DNA from: Cyanodermella asteris
Lineage: Eukaryota > Ascomycota > Lecanoromycetes > Ostropales > Stictidaceae
Assembly: GCA_900618795.1 (NCBI GenBank)
Contig: UYJD01000012.1
Coordinates: forward strand, 460,855-524,854
Direction: 5' to 3'
DNA: 64,000 bases
Shown here: one piece after another, positions 28,401 to 39,272 of the stretch
How positions within the stretch are numbered: position 1 is the stretch's first letter
Layout: each line of letters opens with the position of its first letter
Translations under genes and position numbers: made by a program
The notes under the pieces: generated by a model
Seen by the model: the letters and a program-made list of their open reading frames with translations, nothing else
Database searches by the model: none
Told to the model about the DNA's origin: nothing

Positions 28401-31400
28401 CAAGCACCGCCTGGTTTACGCTCGGGGCGTGGATTTTACGAAGACCCTGCTTGCTCGCTCTGCCTGGGAAGTTGATTTGTATGATCAGACCTCGGTAACA
28501 GAAGGTAACTGTTGGGAGTGCACCGCAATTCGTGCTTCGACATCGCTTCGTGCTCCTCGAGCTGTTGATTGTCACTTTTGAGTAGATTACATTCTTCTAA
28601 TGGCTGCACACACCACTGCTTTTGGCATTGGAAAGGTGGCTTGGATAGATAACATGTGCAGATTGGTCGATTGTCTGCTGGCACTTGCCTGTGGACGAAT
28701 GGCTGTGGACGGTCGCCTGCCTTAGCTGTCTGGAAGGCATCATCCAAAATGAAGAAAAGGTGCTTTGAGAAAAAGGTGCTTTGAGATTCAAAGAAACGTG
28801 GTGATCGATCTTGCAATAAATTTCCAATTCTCCTCAAGTAGTGCTGCTGCGGACAGCCCGCGCACACAACCATTGACCAGCTTTCCGTGTCGACGCGAAT
28901 ATTGAACGTTGCCCACTCGTGAAAGCAGGGCGAGGCAGATTTTGATGGTTAATAAACCACCTCAATTCATGCATTCTCTGCTATACCGAATCCAACATCA
29001 ACGACCGATAGAAAATGTTTGTTGAACCGAGAAACTAATCGTCCCGAACAGGCACGCAAAGCCTGTAGGAGCTCTTCCTTGATCGGGCGTCATGCTCGTG
29101 GCTGGAAAGCAGTTCACTCTGATCATTAAAGGCCGCCAGCTCCGAACCTTACCTGTAGCGTCTTACTATCAAAGCCCCGATGACATGAACTTCTACGGCG
29201 GACGTTCGTCGCTCATACTGCGATGCGGTAGCAGCATCAGAAGTATCGATGGTCGCCACTGCGGTCGTTGCGCATCGAGTCCTCGACCGGTTCCTGGGCT
29301 CCTTCTCTCAGGCCCCGTCTGCGCGTGTCCCTTCTCTTGGAGATGCCAACGACCGCGAAGGCACGAAGCGCTTGGAAAGTTCATTCTCGTCGTCGCCGGC
29401 ACCGGGCGTGGTCACTCCGAGACACTGATAGGCTGCGCGTTCGATTTGGGAATGAGCTTCGCTTGTGGACATCCAACCTTCGATGTGGGCAGAATCCACT
29501 GCCAGATACTGACAAGTCTTGATGATGACAGCGTCCATTATGGAAGCACGAGAAAAGAGATTGGCTGGTTGAACTTGAGCTCCTTCTCGTAACGCACTGC
29601 GCTCACATCTGGGGGCAGTGCTGTACAGTCTGCGGATCAAAACGGATTTCCGACGGCAACGTGGTCCACCACGCGGCTTACCTTGTGACTTGACATGGCT
29701 AACAGGAACTGTTTCCGGGGCAGAACGTCCGTCCGCCGATGGACATGATTTGAAAGCCATCTCGATCACTTCGAACGCCATCTTATCTGCTGGTAGTTCC
29801 CAGAAGGTAATGCAACTGGCTCCCTGGCCACGAGAAAATGTGAACTGTGGAAACCCCGGGTGAGCCATGTTCTGTCCTGATGTCCTCACTGGCCTCTTAT
29901 ACGAATTAGGCGAGTTTGCAAGCCTTATATGACCTCGTCCAGTCTTCTCTGCAGGAGGCTTGTACATTGACCGTATAGTTTTATTGGCTGTCCTGTCGTG
30001 GAGAGTCAGCTTTTAGTATGCGTCATGGTAGTCAGACGGTGCGCACCAATGACAAAGCTTCGTGCGTAACTTCATGAAAGCTCGATATGTCCGAAGGGGT
30101 TGGCACGAGCTAGAACGGAAAGGTCGAGTGGCTCGCACCATCGTCATCAAAGCACATGGCTTTCATTTCACACCAGGCCTGTCGTTGAGAGCCCATCCGT
30201 TGCGCATGTCAAGGGGCTCAGTCGCGATTGTCGCTCAGGTTTTCATTTCAAGATTGTTGAACGCGTTGTCTGTACAGGACATGAAACCAGAGCAAGTTCC
30301 ACTCCAATTCTCTTCGATGGACAAGATTCCTATGTTGGTGAATTCACATGATTGTCCTTGGCAAGTTTGTGGTTCATTGCACTGCCCACCTGTTCACGAG
30401 AAATGTGGCTGAGCGCCAGCAGCCAGGACTTGAGCCAGAGTCTGGAGATTATTCCTCCTTCGAATAATCATATCAAGCTGGGAATGCGCCCGGAATGAGC
30501 AAAGCTGCTTTCTGCAAGGTCAGCGTAGATGTTGTTGTGGCAGGCGGCCGACAATCGAATGCAGAAGGTGCGGATTAGGTTGCGGCTCAGAGGACGACAC
30601 ATCAACACCAAGACACAATTAGTTTGACATGATCCGTAGCGACCGGTGCCATACACGATAGCGTGGCTCAGCTGATGATTAGTTTCGAAGTCCGATAGCT
30701 CTGTACGGGAGAAGGAGCCCCAACATGCCAGACGGTCGATGCGTTTCTGTGCAACTCCGGGTTTGAAACAGTCCGGAAACGGCAGTGTCCGGGGTTCCCG
30801 AACCCATATTGGGTGGCAATTGTTGGGTTCCCAGAGAACAGTCGTGGTTGAGCATGTTAACACATATCGGCGAAGCCGTTCTCCGCATATTCAAAAGCTT
30901 TACCTCTCATGGTCGAATTACATTTGGCGCGTCGACGAGACTTTTGGCGGATCCGGTGGTGCTCGTAATTCGAGAGAGATGTCGAAAATGGTAACATACT
31001 GCAAGGATCTCAGGACCGTTCCTATGAGGTCGTTCGGCCATTCATGCTGGCTTGTAAAGTCAGGAGCACTTGTGAGGGATGTCGAGGATCCTCTCGTCGC
31101 GAGGCTTCACCAAGCGTTCGGAGATGTGTGCGATGGTCCGAGCGACGAGATTCCATTGGTTGTCCTTTTTTAGACGCGGCTGAGATGTGTCGTTTCATTA
31201 TTACTCATTCTGTCCATCCAACATTGTTGTCAGTGTCCGCCAGGGGTCAACTTAATCAATGCTGCAAGATTGATGTTCTTGCGTCAGTCTGTGTTCTTCT
31301 AGAAGTAACGTATAGTCAGTCAGCAATAGTCATGCGGCACATGCAAAACATTCTAGAAGCGATTCGGCTACATCATACGATCTTTCTCGCGGCTCAAATT

Positions 31401-33355
31401 GCAGTGGCAGATGCAGACCATTAGCAGACAGCCTGTTATCCACCTTTTTAGACCTTGTAATGTGCCGCGGCTTCAATCTTGAATTTCGCAGAGCGAGTTG
31501 ATATCAGCGCAGTGGTAAGCACGCTCAGCCACATGGCAAGAGATCAGGGGCAATCTCGCTACAGAGCACTAGCTGCAGAGCTGTGCTGGCAGCGAAGTGA
31601 CCAAGATGAACCATAGGAAGGCAGAAGCAGCCATGGTTTGAATCGGGCGGGAAGCGCGAAACAAAGCTCGAAAAAATGCAAAGAAACGCTCCTCGCGGTT
31701 GAGTTCCGGGAAGTGGATGATCCTCTCGCTTCGTGTACGCTGGATCTATCGATTTCAGCTGAGACTTCGAAGAAAGCGGTTTGTCGCCGCTCTGGCGATT
31801 GCTAGAGCTGGATAGTTGCCGACGGACTAGATGGCGAGCGGGGAATCCGCTTGGTGTAGCTATAGCAAGACTTGAGCAGTAACGACCCGCCTCGACCTCG
31901 AACCATGAGGCACTCTCTCATGTTAGACTCGGGGATGCCGTACTCAGCGCAGTCGGAACGTTTGGCTGGGGTTCTGGGCCAGTGGTTGCAACAAACGACG
32001 CGTCGAATTGAGGCTCAAAGACTGAGATGGGTGAAAACATTTTCCAACGTCAAATGATCTTGCCGTTCAGTATAATGAAAACCACGGCGGTCAACGGCCT
32101 TGGACTATTTTTGGAGGGGTTGATGCTACGGCGGTGGGAGCAAGGCGTAGGGTGACATGGATGATTGCAGATTTGAGGTTGTAGACCCCGCGCTTATTTT
32201 GCAGCGACTAGGCCGGCTACCAGCGCGAGGCGGCTCTGCCGGCTGCTGCATACAGTAATTCCCCCAATGCTTACAAGACCTTATCCAGTATTCTTAAATC
32301 GACTCAACTCCGAATAGCAGACCACGGCTTTCACCTGAGAAGGGCACTCCGACCTCTGTCTGCTGAATCTGTCCACTGCTGAATCTGCCCACTGCTGAAC
32401 CAGTCGTTCCCCGTCAGCCAACCCAACGGCCATACTTTATCCCCAGGAGCCAGAGCCGAGGTGTTCCCACGACGGTAGCATCCTACTGGATCTGCTTATT
32501 CACCTCTGCTCTCCTCTCGACCATCTCTCGAGGCGCATTGGCTCGGCGTTGCCGCACAGCTGTTGCTTTACTGCTACGGCAAGCTCCAGGGCTGCTGTTC
32601 GACTTGGCGAGCCTTCGAGGCTGTTACTCGGCCTGTGAATCATACCGAAATTCATCCGTACATTAACTCTCGATTATACTACCCTCGCGTTCCGTACCTT
32701 GGCAGGATGGTCAGTCTTTGACTCCAATATCGCGTGTCTGACTGTGCTGTTCGGCATGGCCAACGCCAATTTGCGTCTCTTACCGAAGGATCGTCACTTT
32801 GTCGACCACTCAGCGTACTGATACCGGAGACGTCTTGTAGCCTCAATCTTCGATCCCACTGCCGTCAACGTAGTCAGGCTAGGCCACCCCGGACCGTCCG
32901 CACATCTGATCCTTTGGTTGGAACCTAGATACCGTCACAATAAGCAACTCAATCTTCGAACTTGGCCCAAGCGTCCTACCACGCTTGATGTCCCAGGCTT
33001 CCTTACCTGAGGCTATTTCTGCACACGAGCTTGTTCATCTGTCGGCTTCGAGTCTTGCAGGTCAGCTTGCTTTGTAAAGGTAAGCTTCATTTTACTTCTC
33101 CACTATATCAGCCTGAAGTGACGCCTCTTTTGATTGCTTTCATCTCAACACTACCAGAAGGACAAACGAGCGATCGTTATGATTCTTATCTTTGATTTCA
33201 TTATTCCCCATACATTCTTTGACGCTTGGTGATGTCCTTATCCCCTGAAACCCGAGACTCGAAAGTCAGTTGGCCCCGGAGTTGCCTAGCGAAGCCTTCT
33301 CGCGACCTTGTTCGCTACATACGATGGAATCGTCGCTAACAGAATTTTCTCGCAG
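25434..33355. other. Gene-poor region, 7.9 kb
   Basis: No protein gene can be supported on either strand. ORFs up to 219 codons exist (for example 29308-29967 minus) but lack motifs, overlap one another and often start at non-ATG codons. 25434-26000 is probably the promoter and leader of the C2H2 regulator. About 32200-33355 is CT-rich and probably the promoter and leader of the Zn2Cys6 gene, including a likely 5'-UTR intron at 33080-33355. A 15/16-bp tandem duplication lies at 28754-28784 and an imperfect one (CTGCTGAATCTG) near 32360-32400. Confidence 0.5.
33080..33355 (+). other. Likely 5'-UTR intron before the Zn2Cys6 gene
   Basis: AAG|GTAAGC at 33077-33085 is a strong donor. CGCTAAC at 33334-33340 is a good branch site, and CGCAG at 33351-33355 is an acceptor that ends exactly one base before the start codon ATG (33356). 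The intron is inferred from these signals only. Confidence 0.45.
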
Positions 33356-36300
33356 ATGGTCGGTGCCACAGAAACAACTGAAAATGCTTCGGACGAAAGA
33401 CAATCGGTCTCTCCTCAGCCCGGGAGCAATAGCCCGGACAATGCTTCCAAGGCACAACCGGCGAACAAGAGCAGAAAACGCACAAAGACTGGGTGTCTGA
33501 GTAAGAAGATTCTTTCCCGGAGCTTCTCGAGTAATTCTGACATAACCTCTAGCATGTCGCAAGAGACGTATCAAGTGCGATGAGCAGCGACCCACCTGCC
33601 ACAACTGCTTCAAGTCAAAGAGACAGTGTGAAGGCTACCAGACCAGGCTTCAGTTCCGACCTCAAGGTGATTTCGGCATGCCTTATGGCTTGAGGGCATC
33701 CTATGTGCAATACCAGGCCCAATTATTGGGTTCGCCTGGGCAATACGCAAACATTCGTCCCCGACCGTACCAAATCCCGGAAGGTCAGCCTGGTAATGTA
33801 CTGGATCCTTCTCAATGGCAGCAGATGCCCATGGCAGCCTCATCTGGCCTTGCGCCCGCTCAGCCCAACCCGTTGTATGGCGCTCAACTCCAACCCGCGA
33901 ACTCTGCAGCACCTTACATGGGTGGCTACGCCAGTGCTATGACGCCGGCAGCGTACGCTCCGCATCATTTGCAGGCCGAGCTCGGCCCCCAGTACTCTTA
34001 TTCGAGTGCTGATGCGTACGGGCAGACGATGGCAGCCGGGCTACCTGGCATGGTGGGTCATGCGAGCACCTCTGATCAAGTCCAAGGAGATTCCTATCCC
34101 GCACCGTCAGCCCCTGCTCCAATCTCAGCCGACGGACACGTGTGGAATCCTAGAATTCATGGCTACGATTCGAGCTTGTACAGCACCATTCCTGCAGAGC
34201 GATTTGACTTTACTGAGATGATCCTGGAGGATGATTTATATGATGTTGATTCTGACGAAGAGATGGGAGAGGCCCTGGGCCGTTGCGAAGAAACTGGGCT
34301 GCCATTGATGATGTCGGTGCATGGAAAATTCAACCTGCGCGCCCTTCGAACACATGATACCTTCCTCAACACCCCGAACATCCTGGCCAACTATGAGCCT
34401 CAGTATTATGCTTCACCGCTGATGAATCCCACTACGGCTCGAATCTTTGGGCACTTCATCGCGGTGACAGCATGCCACTTGTCGCTCGGTCAGAGACGCG
34501 CCAGTAACCCGTCTCTCCTCTTTCAGCAAAATCCGGTTCCAAAATCGCAACAAGGCTTGTGGACATATATACTGCCTCAGAAGGCGTTATCCAATCAGGG
34601 GCTGATGCATGCAATACTAGGCCTCGCTAGTCTGCAGATTGCAATGTTGCAGCAGACTGACAGACATACAGCAAGAAAGCACTACCACTTCGCGATCAAG
34701 CGGAACGGACAAGCCGTAGGATCACCCAAGAAACGGACAGCTGTTGCCACCATCGCGACAACACTTCTCCTCGCCTGCTTCGAGGTATGGGCTGCCGATC
34801 ATTCTAACTGGAACAGCCATCTCGTTGGTGCCAGACAGCTTCTAGCCGAGATCGACTTCAAAGGCCAAACGAGGCGCATACGTAGGGAGAAAGGTAACTT
34901 CCAAACCCGAGAACGAACAATCGACGCCAGTGATCCGTACGCAGCCTTCATCCCGGAAAGATCCGGACCTGGACCATTTGCGCTTCAAGCCGACATGCCC
35001 GACACTTCGCTACTGGAGAAAATCATGGGCTATAAGGTCCCTTACGAAGGTGGTACGGAAGCTGACAAGTCAGACGGCCGAACTTCAGTTGCATTGACAC
35101 AAAGCGACATCGATACTTACGACATGTATTCTGATCTGTGGTGGTTCTACGTGAAGCAAGATATCTATTACAGTACAATCAGTTCAAATCCGCTACTGTT
35201 GCCATACAATCGTTGGGGTGATTGTCCGCCTCGCGCTCCGCTGGGCAGGACCGATGCCATATACGGAACAATGGACCATTTACTTCTTATCCTTGGCCGA
35301 ATCGCAAAATTTCTTAGTGAAGATCTCCAACGGAAGAAGAAGGCCGTCGAAGCCAATGGCGGAAAATGGCGGCCTCCTCCCGGTATGTTCCACGGCGGTC
35401 CTCCAGGACAGCCACCTGCTGCAGGTACTCATGGCAGTGCCAGAGCTCCTGGTCAAAGCCCACCTGGAGCGCCACCGGGTGCCACTCCCGGCGGCACGCC
35501 ATCGCCTACAGGGCCGAGTTTTATGGGCATGATCCCTGACCCTCCGACACCACGAATACCTGCTGCCTTCAAGGACATGGGCTATATCCCAATTCGGCCA
35601 GAGCAAGAAGAAATCACCGACTTGGACCGCGCCCTGGAATCAGCCCTGCACGAATGGAACGACATTCAATCTGTCCTCAGCATATTCGAGTCCGCGCTGC
35701 AAGGGCCGGAATGGCAACCGCTTCCCATCACCGCGGCGCCTCCTATTGCCACTCACTTCGGGTCCGCCCTGCAATTCGGCGACTATCGTATCGCCGACAT
35801 ATGGGCTATGTTCTACACCTGCAAAATTATCATGGCGCGCGTCCACCCCGCCATGCCGCCCGCCGCCCTCATCGCCGCGGGAATAGCAGCCCCGCAAACC
35901 GCAGCCTGGGCGAACACGATCGGCAAGATCGTATTCGGAATGCAGGTGCCCGCTCTCAGCGAGCCGCTCAACCCGACGTTTGCGAGCGTGCTAACACAGA
36001 ACATGTTCTGTCTCTTCTTTGCGGGCGTACAATTTCGCGAGGCGGCGCAGCGGCTCGTCACGGTCCAGCGGCTGCAGTATATTGCGGAAAAGGTCGGTCA
36101 CGAGTCGTCGGCGCTGATCGCCGCCGCGTTGGAGACGATGTGGGTGAGCGCATATCAGGCGGGCCGGGGTCCGGAGTGGAGGCGTGTGCTGGGTTTAGCC
36201 ATCGATGGTGAAAAGGACGAGACGAGGAAGAAGGAGTTTCGGACGGTGGACAAGACGAAGAATGGAACTATTGTGTACATTCGGGGTGATGTCAGGGGCA

Positions 36301-36443
36301 CTTGGGGTATGGGTGTCATGGGCGTTGAGAGTGATTTTAAACAATTGTCAATGGACGGAGATGGGACAGAGGGCGGACAAGATGGGGATCATGAAGAGAG
36401 ACCGGAGGACCCCAACTTCAAGGGTCTTCGGGATGCAGGATGA
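33356..36443 (+). CDS. Zn2Cys6 transcription factor (1011 aa)
   Basis: Two exons, 33356-33500 and 33553-36443, with a 52-bp intron (33501-33552, GTAAGA...CTAG). Splicing gives the binuclear cluster Cys47, Cys50, Cys57, Cys64, Cys67 and Cys74, with the exact C-x2-C-x6-C-x6-C-x2-C-x6-C spacing, preceded by a basic KSRKRTKTG. The intron lies between Cys47 and Cys50, so the unspliced reading loses the domain. About residues 90-270 are rich in Gln, Pro, Ala and Tyr. The rest resembles the fungal-specific regulatory domain (Fungal_trans_2-like), with a Pro/Gly-rich insert corresponding to about 35380-35530. Nuclear regulator; the target genes cannot be told. The long CT-rich leader and probable 5'-UTR intron suggest a post-transcriptionally controlled gene. 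Confidence 0.87.
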
Positions 36444-37085
36444 TGTTCGGAAACACTACATGAACACGATATATCACGGCAGTATATGGTTTGAAACGTC
36501 CCCTCTCAAAGTGTGCAGGATTTGCGACTTGACTTCGTAGGCAAGAGTCGTTGTCCTGATCACGAGCTGCGGAAAAGCCATCACCACCCAATGGCCTGTT
36601 CTCCGTAAGCGAGCAAACAATATCACCGACGATGACTCTCCATACTGACAGCTGCATGCTGAGCTGAACAAGGAGCCGCTCAACTCGGAACGGCAGCCAC
36701 GTGGTCGAAATAAAGCAGATGCATGTCAGAACTTACAGCATGCCGGATTGACGTCTCCCTATTCACTAAAACGAGCCATCACCATCACTTCAATAATGCT
36801 GTGTGCGTCTTCTACGTCATGCTACTCAAGGTACAATCTGAGTACTGTCACTGTTCATCGTTTGGTATGTGTTCCGCTGATTGCATATCTGGGTCTGTAC
36901 TCCCACCCCGATTCCAATACGTGGGTAAGTCCTTCATAATTAAGTCACAGTAGTCATACCCGTCGGCGTCGTCAATCTTATACAACCCCCACAACCAGTC
37001 CTGAGCATTAACGATCACTTTTGTGATCCAGTGATCCAGTGATCCAGTGATCCCCACGGTGATCCGTCCAAAAACCGCGTTACGC
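36444..37085. other. Intergenic between convergent genes
   Basis: Holds the 3' flanks of the Zn2Cys6 gene and of the PIR-like gene, plus an 8-bp tandem repeat at 37023-37054. No gene seen. Confidence 0.6.
37023..37054. repeat. Tandem repeat, GTGATCCA x4
   Basis: Four 8-bp units; the last ends in C instead of A. It lies 32 bp beyond the stop codon of the PIR-like gene, so it is probably in or near its 3' UTR. Confidence 0.85.
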
Positions 37086-37897
37086 TTAAAGGACGAAAGC
37101 GCCGACAACGGCGGCAGCGAGAGCGACCTGGTTGACACCGGCAGCCGCAGCCGCGCCCTGAGAGATCGGAGCAGCCGAAGTCTGAGCGGCAGCGTTGGCC
37201 GAGCGGATGCTGGAAGCGATCGAGGTGATGCGGGCAGCGGTCGACGAAGCGGCACCGGAAACGCGAGCGCTCGTGGCGCCGGCAACTCCGCCGGAGCGGC
37301 GGGAAGAGGTGGCGCCGGCGACACCGGACGGGCGAGCTGAGCTGCGGGCGCCGGTGCCAGCGGCGGCGGCGGACCTGGCGCTGCTGGCGGAGGGTCGGGG
37401 TCCGGCGCCTGCGCCTCCGGCGGCAGATGTCGCACGTCCGGTGGCTTGCGGCTGGCCTGTGAGGTGTTAGGCTGGAGTCTCTTTGAGCTAGCGGATCGGA
37501 TACTGACCGTCAGTGAACTGTGAAACCGGGACCGGGCGGACAGACGAAGCGCGAACAGTGGCTTGCGGCTGACCTAGTTTTTCGTCAGCATATTCGTCAT
37601 TGATTTAGCAAGTAGATTCCGACGAACCGTCGGTGAACTGAGAGACAGGAATCGCGGAGGCGCGGACGGTTGCTTGAGGCTGACCTGAAAGATCGTCAGC
37701 AAATAGCTCTACAAGGTGGTATAGTTGATTAACGGACCGTCGGTGAATTGAGAGACAGGGACGGGGCGGACGGAGGTGGCTCTGGCAGTAGCCTGAGGCT
37801 GTCCGTCACTGGAAACGGAGACTGGGACAGCACGAGAGGAGCTCTGCGCTGAGGCGAAGACCGCCAGGGACGAAGCAATGATCAGAGAGTACTGCAT
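37086..37897 (-). CDS. PIR-like, probably GPI-anchored cell-wall protein (217 aa, four exons)
   Basis: Exons are 37897-37738, 37684-37628, 37573-37508 and 37456-37086. The introns are 53, 54 and 51 bp, all GT-AG and all phase 1. The protein has a signal peptide (MQYSLIIASSLAVFASAQ), then four copies of a PIR-type motif: one SSDGQPQAT and three SQFTDGQPQAT. A Ser/Ala/Gly/Arg-rich stalk follows, and a hydrophobic tail (QVALAAAVVGAFVL) suits a GPI signal. In yeast, the Gln of DGQ[IV]Q repeats is ester-linked to beta-1,3-glucan. Each of the last three repeats is split by an intron at the same place, between GAC-G and GT/GC-CAG. Total coding length is a multiple of three and the frame stays open only when all introns are removed. 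A structural wall role is inferred from the repeats. Confidence 0.82.
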
Positions 37898-39272
37898 CTT
37901 GATTGATAAGTTGGTGTTTGGAAACGAATGTATCAAACGACGGTCAAGTGAGTGAGTACGATAAGTGTGAAGTTCCACCAGGTACGCGAACAAAACACCA
38001 GGGATGTCTGACCCATATAAGTAGAGCTAGAGCTCGGGCAATGGAGCTCGATCTGAGCTTCTGGGCTTCAAACTCAGCTGGAAGCCGATCATCCTGTCAG
38101 GTAACCACAAAGGATCAGCGGCTGGATTCCTCGGGGCGTAGCTGGACTCGACCAACCGGTGGAGTCCGGAATACTGCTTGCGCGGTGACAGGGCCGATGT
38201 TGTCATCTGAAAATGGAAAGGAGGTGTCCAGGTACACAAAAAAAAAACTGCAAGGACGGCAGAGGCTGACGGAAAAGGCAAGCGGGATTGGTAGATGCAT
38301 TTTGGAGGGTGTGGTACAAGATAGAGCTCGCAAGCTTGGGCCAGGCCCGAACATGAGGAGGAATATGTCGACATAATGCGCCGAATTGTACGACTTCTAG
38401 CCCCGAGGACATCGAAGTGTTCTTTGGAGGCCTGTCTGATTGGAACGACTCAGTTCTCCAGAGAAAGGGATTGACAGTTGCTGCGTGACATCTTGTGCAA
38501 AGTACTTGGAGTCAGAGACGACAGTACTACAGGCGGACAGGGCAATGATTCGGGGCAAGTACATAGGCCCGCAGCTGTCGACATCGACGGGGCCATTGTC
38601 GGTAGTGGTGTTGATGTTAGTGAGCCGTGCCAGCCGATGGCGTGAGCCCCCGTGCATCGCGTAGGGATGGTGTGCTCGCTGGAGTGAGAGTGCTGATCTG
38701 GAACGATGGGCATTTGCAAAAGTGCATCCGCCACTGATGTTGAAGTGCGTTGTCATGTGCAGCTCGAATGACGAAAGCGCCACTGCGTGTGGGAATCCCC
38801 TATGACCGAAAGCTTCAACCTTCGATTGGACATCCTCGACCAATCATCGCTCGGCCTCCCAACTCGTGTACGTGGATACATAAACACGTTGCGTAAAGTC
38901 AACTGGCTGGGCCACCTGCTCTTCGCTAGATCTGCCTACGGCTACATCACGGTACCTGCACGTCCGTCGTGATGGTGGTGAGTTGGCCAGTGGTCAGCCT
39001 TTCCCAGCCCAGAGCCCGTCTGCCATTCTGCGTCGTGGCCGCACAGGGCGATATCATGCAGACGAGCTTACTGAAGTGATCTGCATGCTCTACATCGAAA
39101 CAGAGCATATGGGTCTTGCTAGGGGCGCAACGATGAGACTCATTGTTCGGGACGAAGGATGGACAGGTAGAGCTGCCGAATTTGCCACTCTGACTGGACA
39201 GCCACCATTTTCGAGCACGAATACAGCATACACCTTCGTGTCGCATCGGTCCCTGGTTCCGATCGATGCCTC
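37898..39272. other. Intergenic, promoter of the PIR-like gene
   Basis: The first 130 bp hold the promoter and leader of the PIR-like gene. The rest has overlapping ORFs without motifs, and a run of nine A at about 38239. No gene seen. Confidence 0.55.
38014..38021 (-). promoter_or_regulatory. TATA box of the PIR-like gene
   Basis: The minus strand reads TTATATGG, about 120 bp before the ATG at 37897. The intervening leader is rich in CA and CT, as is usual for highly expressed fungal wall genes. Confidence 0.5.

Noticed and set aside
29308-29967. 219-codon minus ORF in the gene-poor region
   Set aside because: No domain recognised, overlaps a 166-codon ORF on the other strand, and shows no promoter or codon evidence.
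36848-37435. 195-codon Pro/Ala-rich ORF on the minus strand
   Set aside because: It reads the last exon of the PIR-like gene out of frame. The spliced model explains the region with a signal peptide, repeats and a GPI-type tail.
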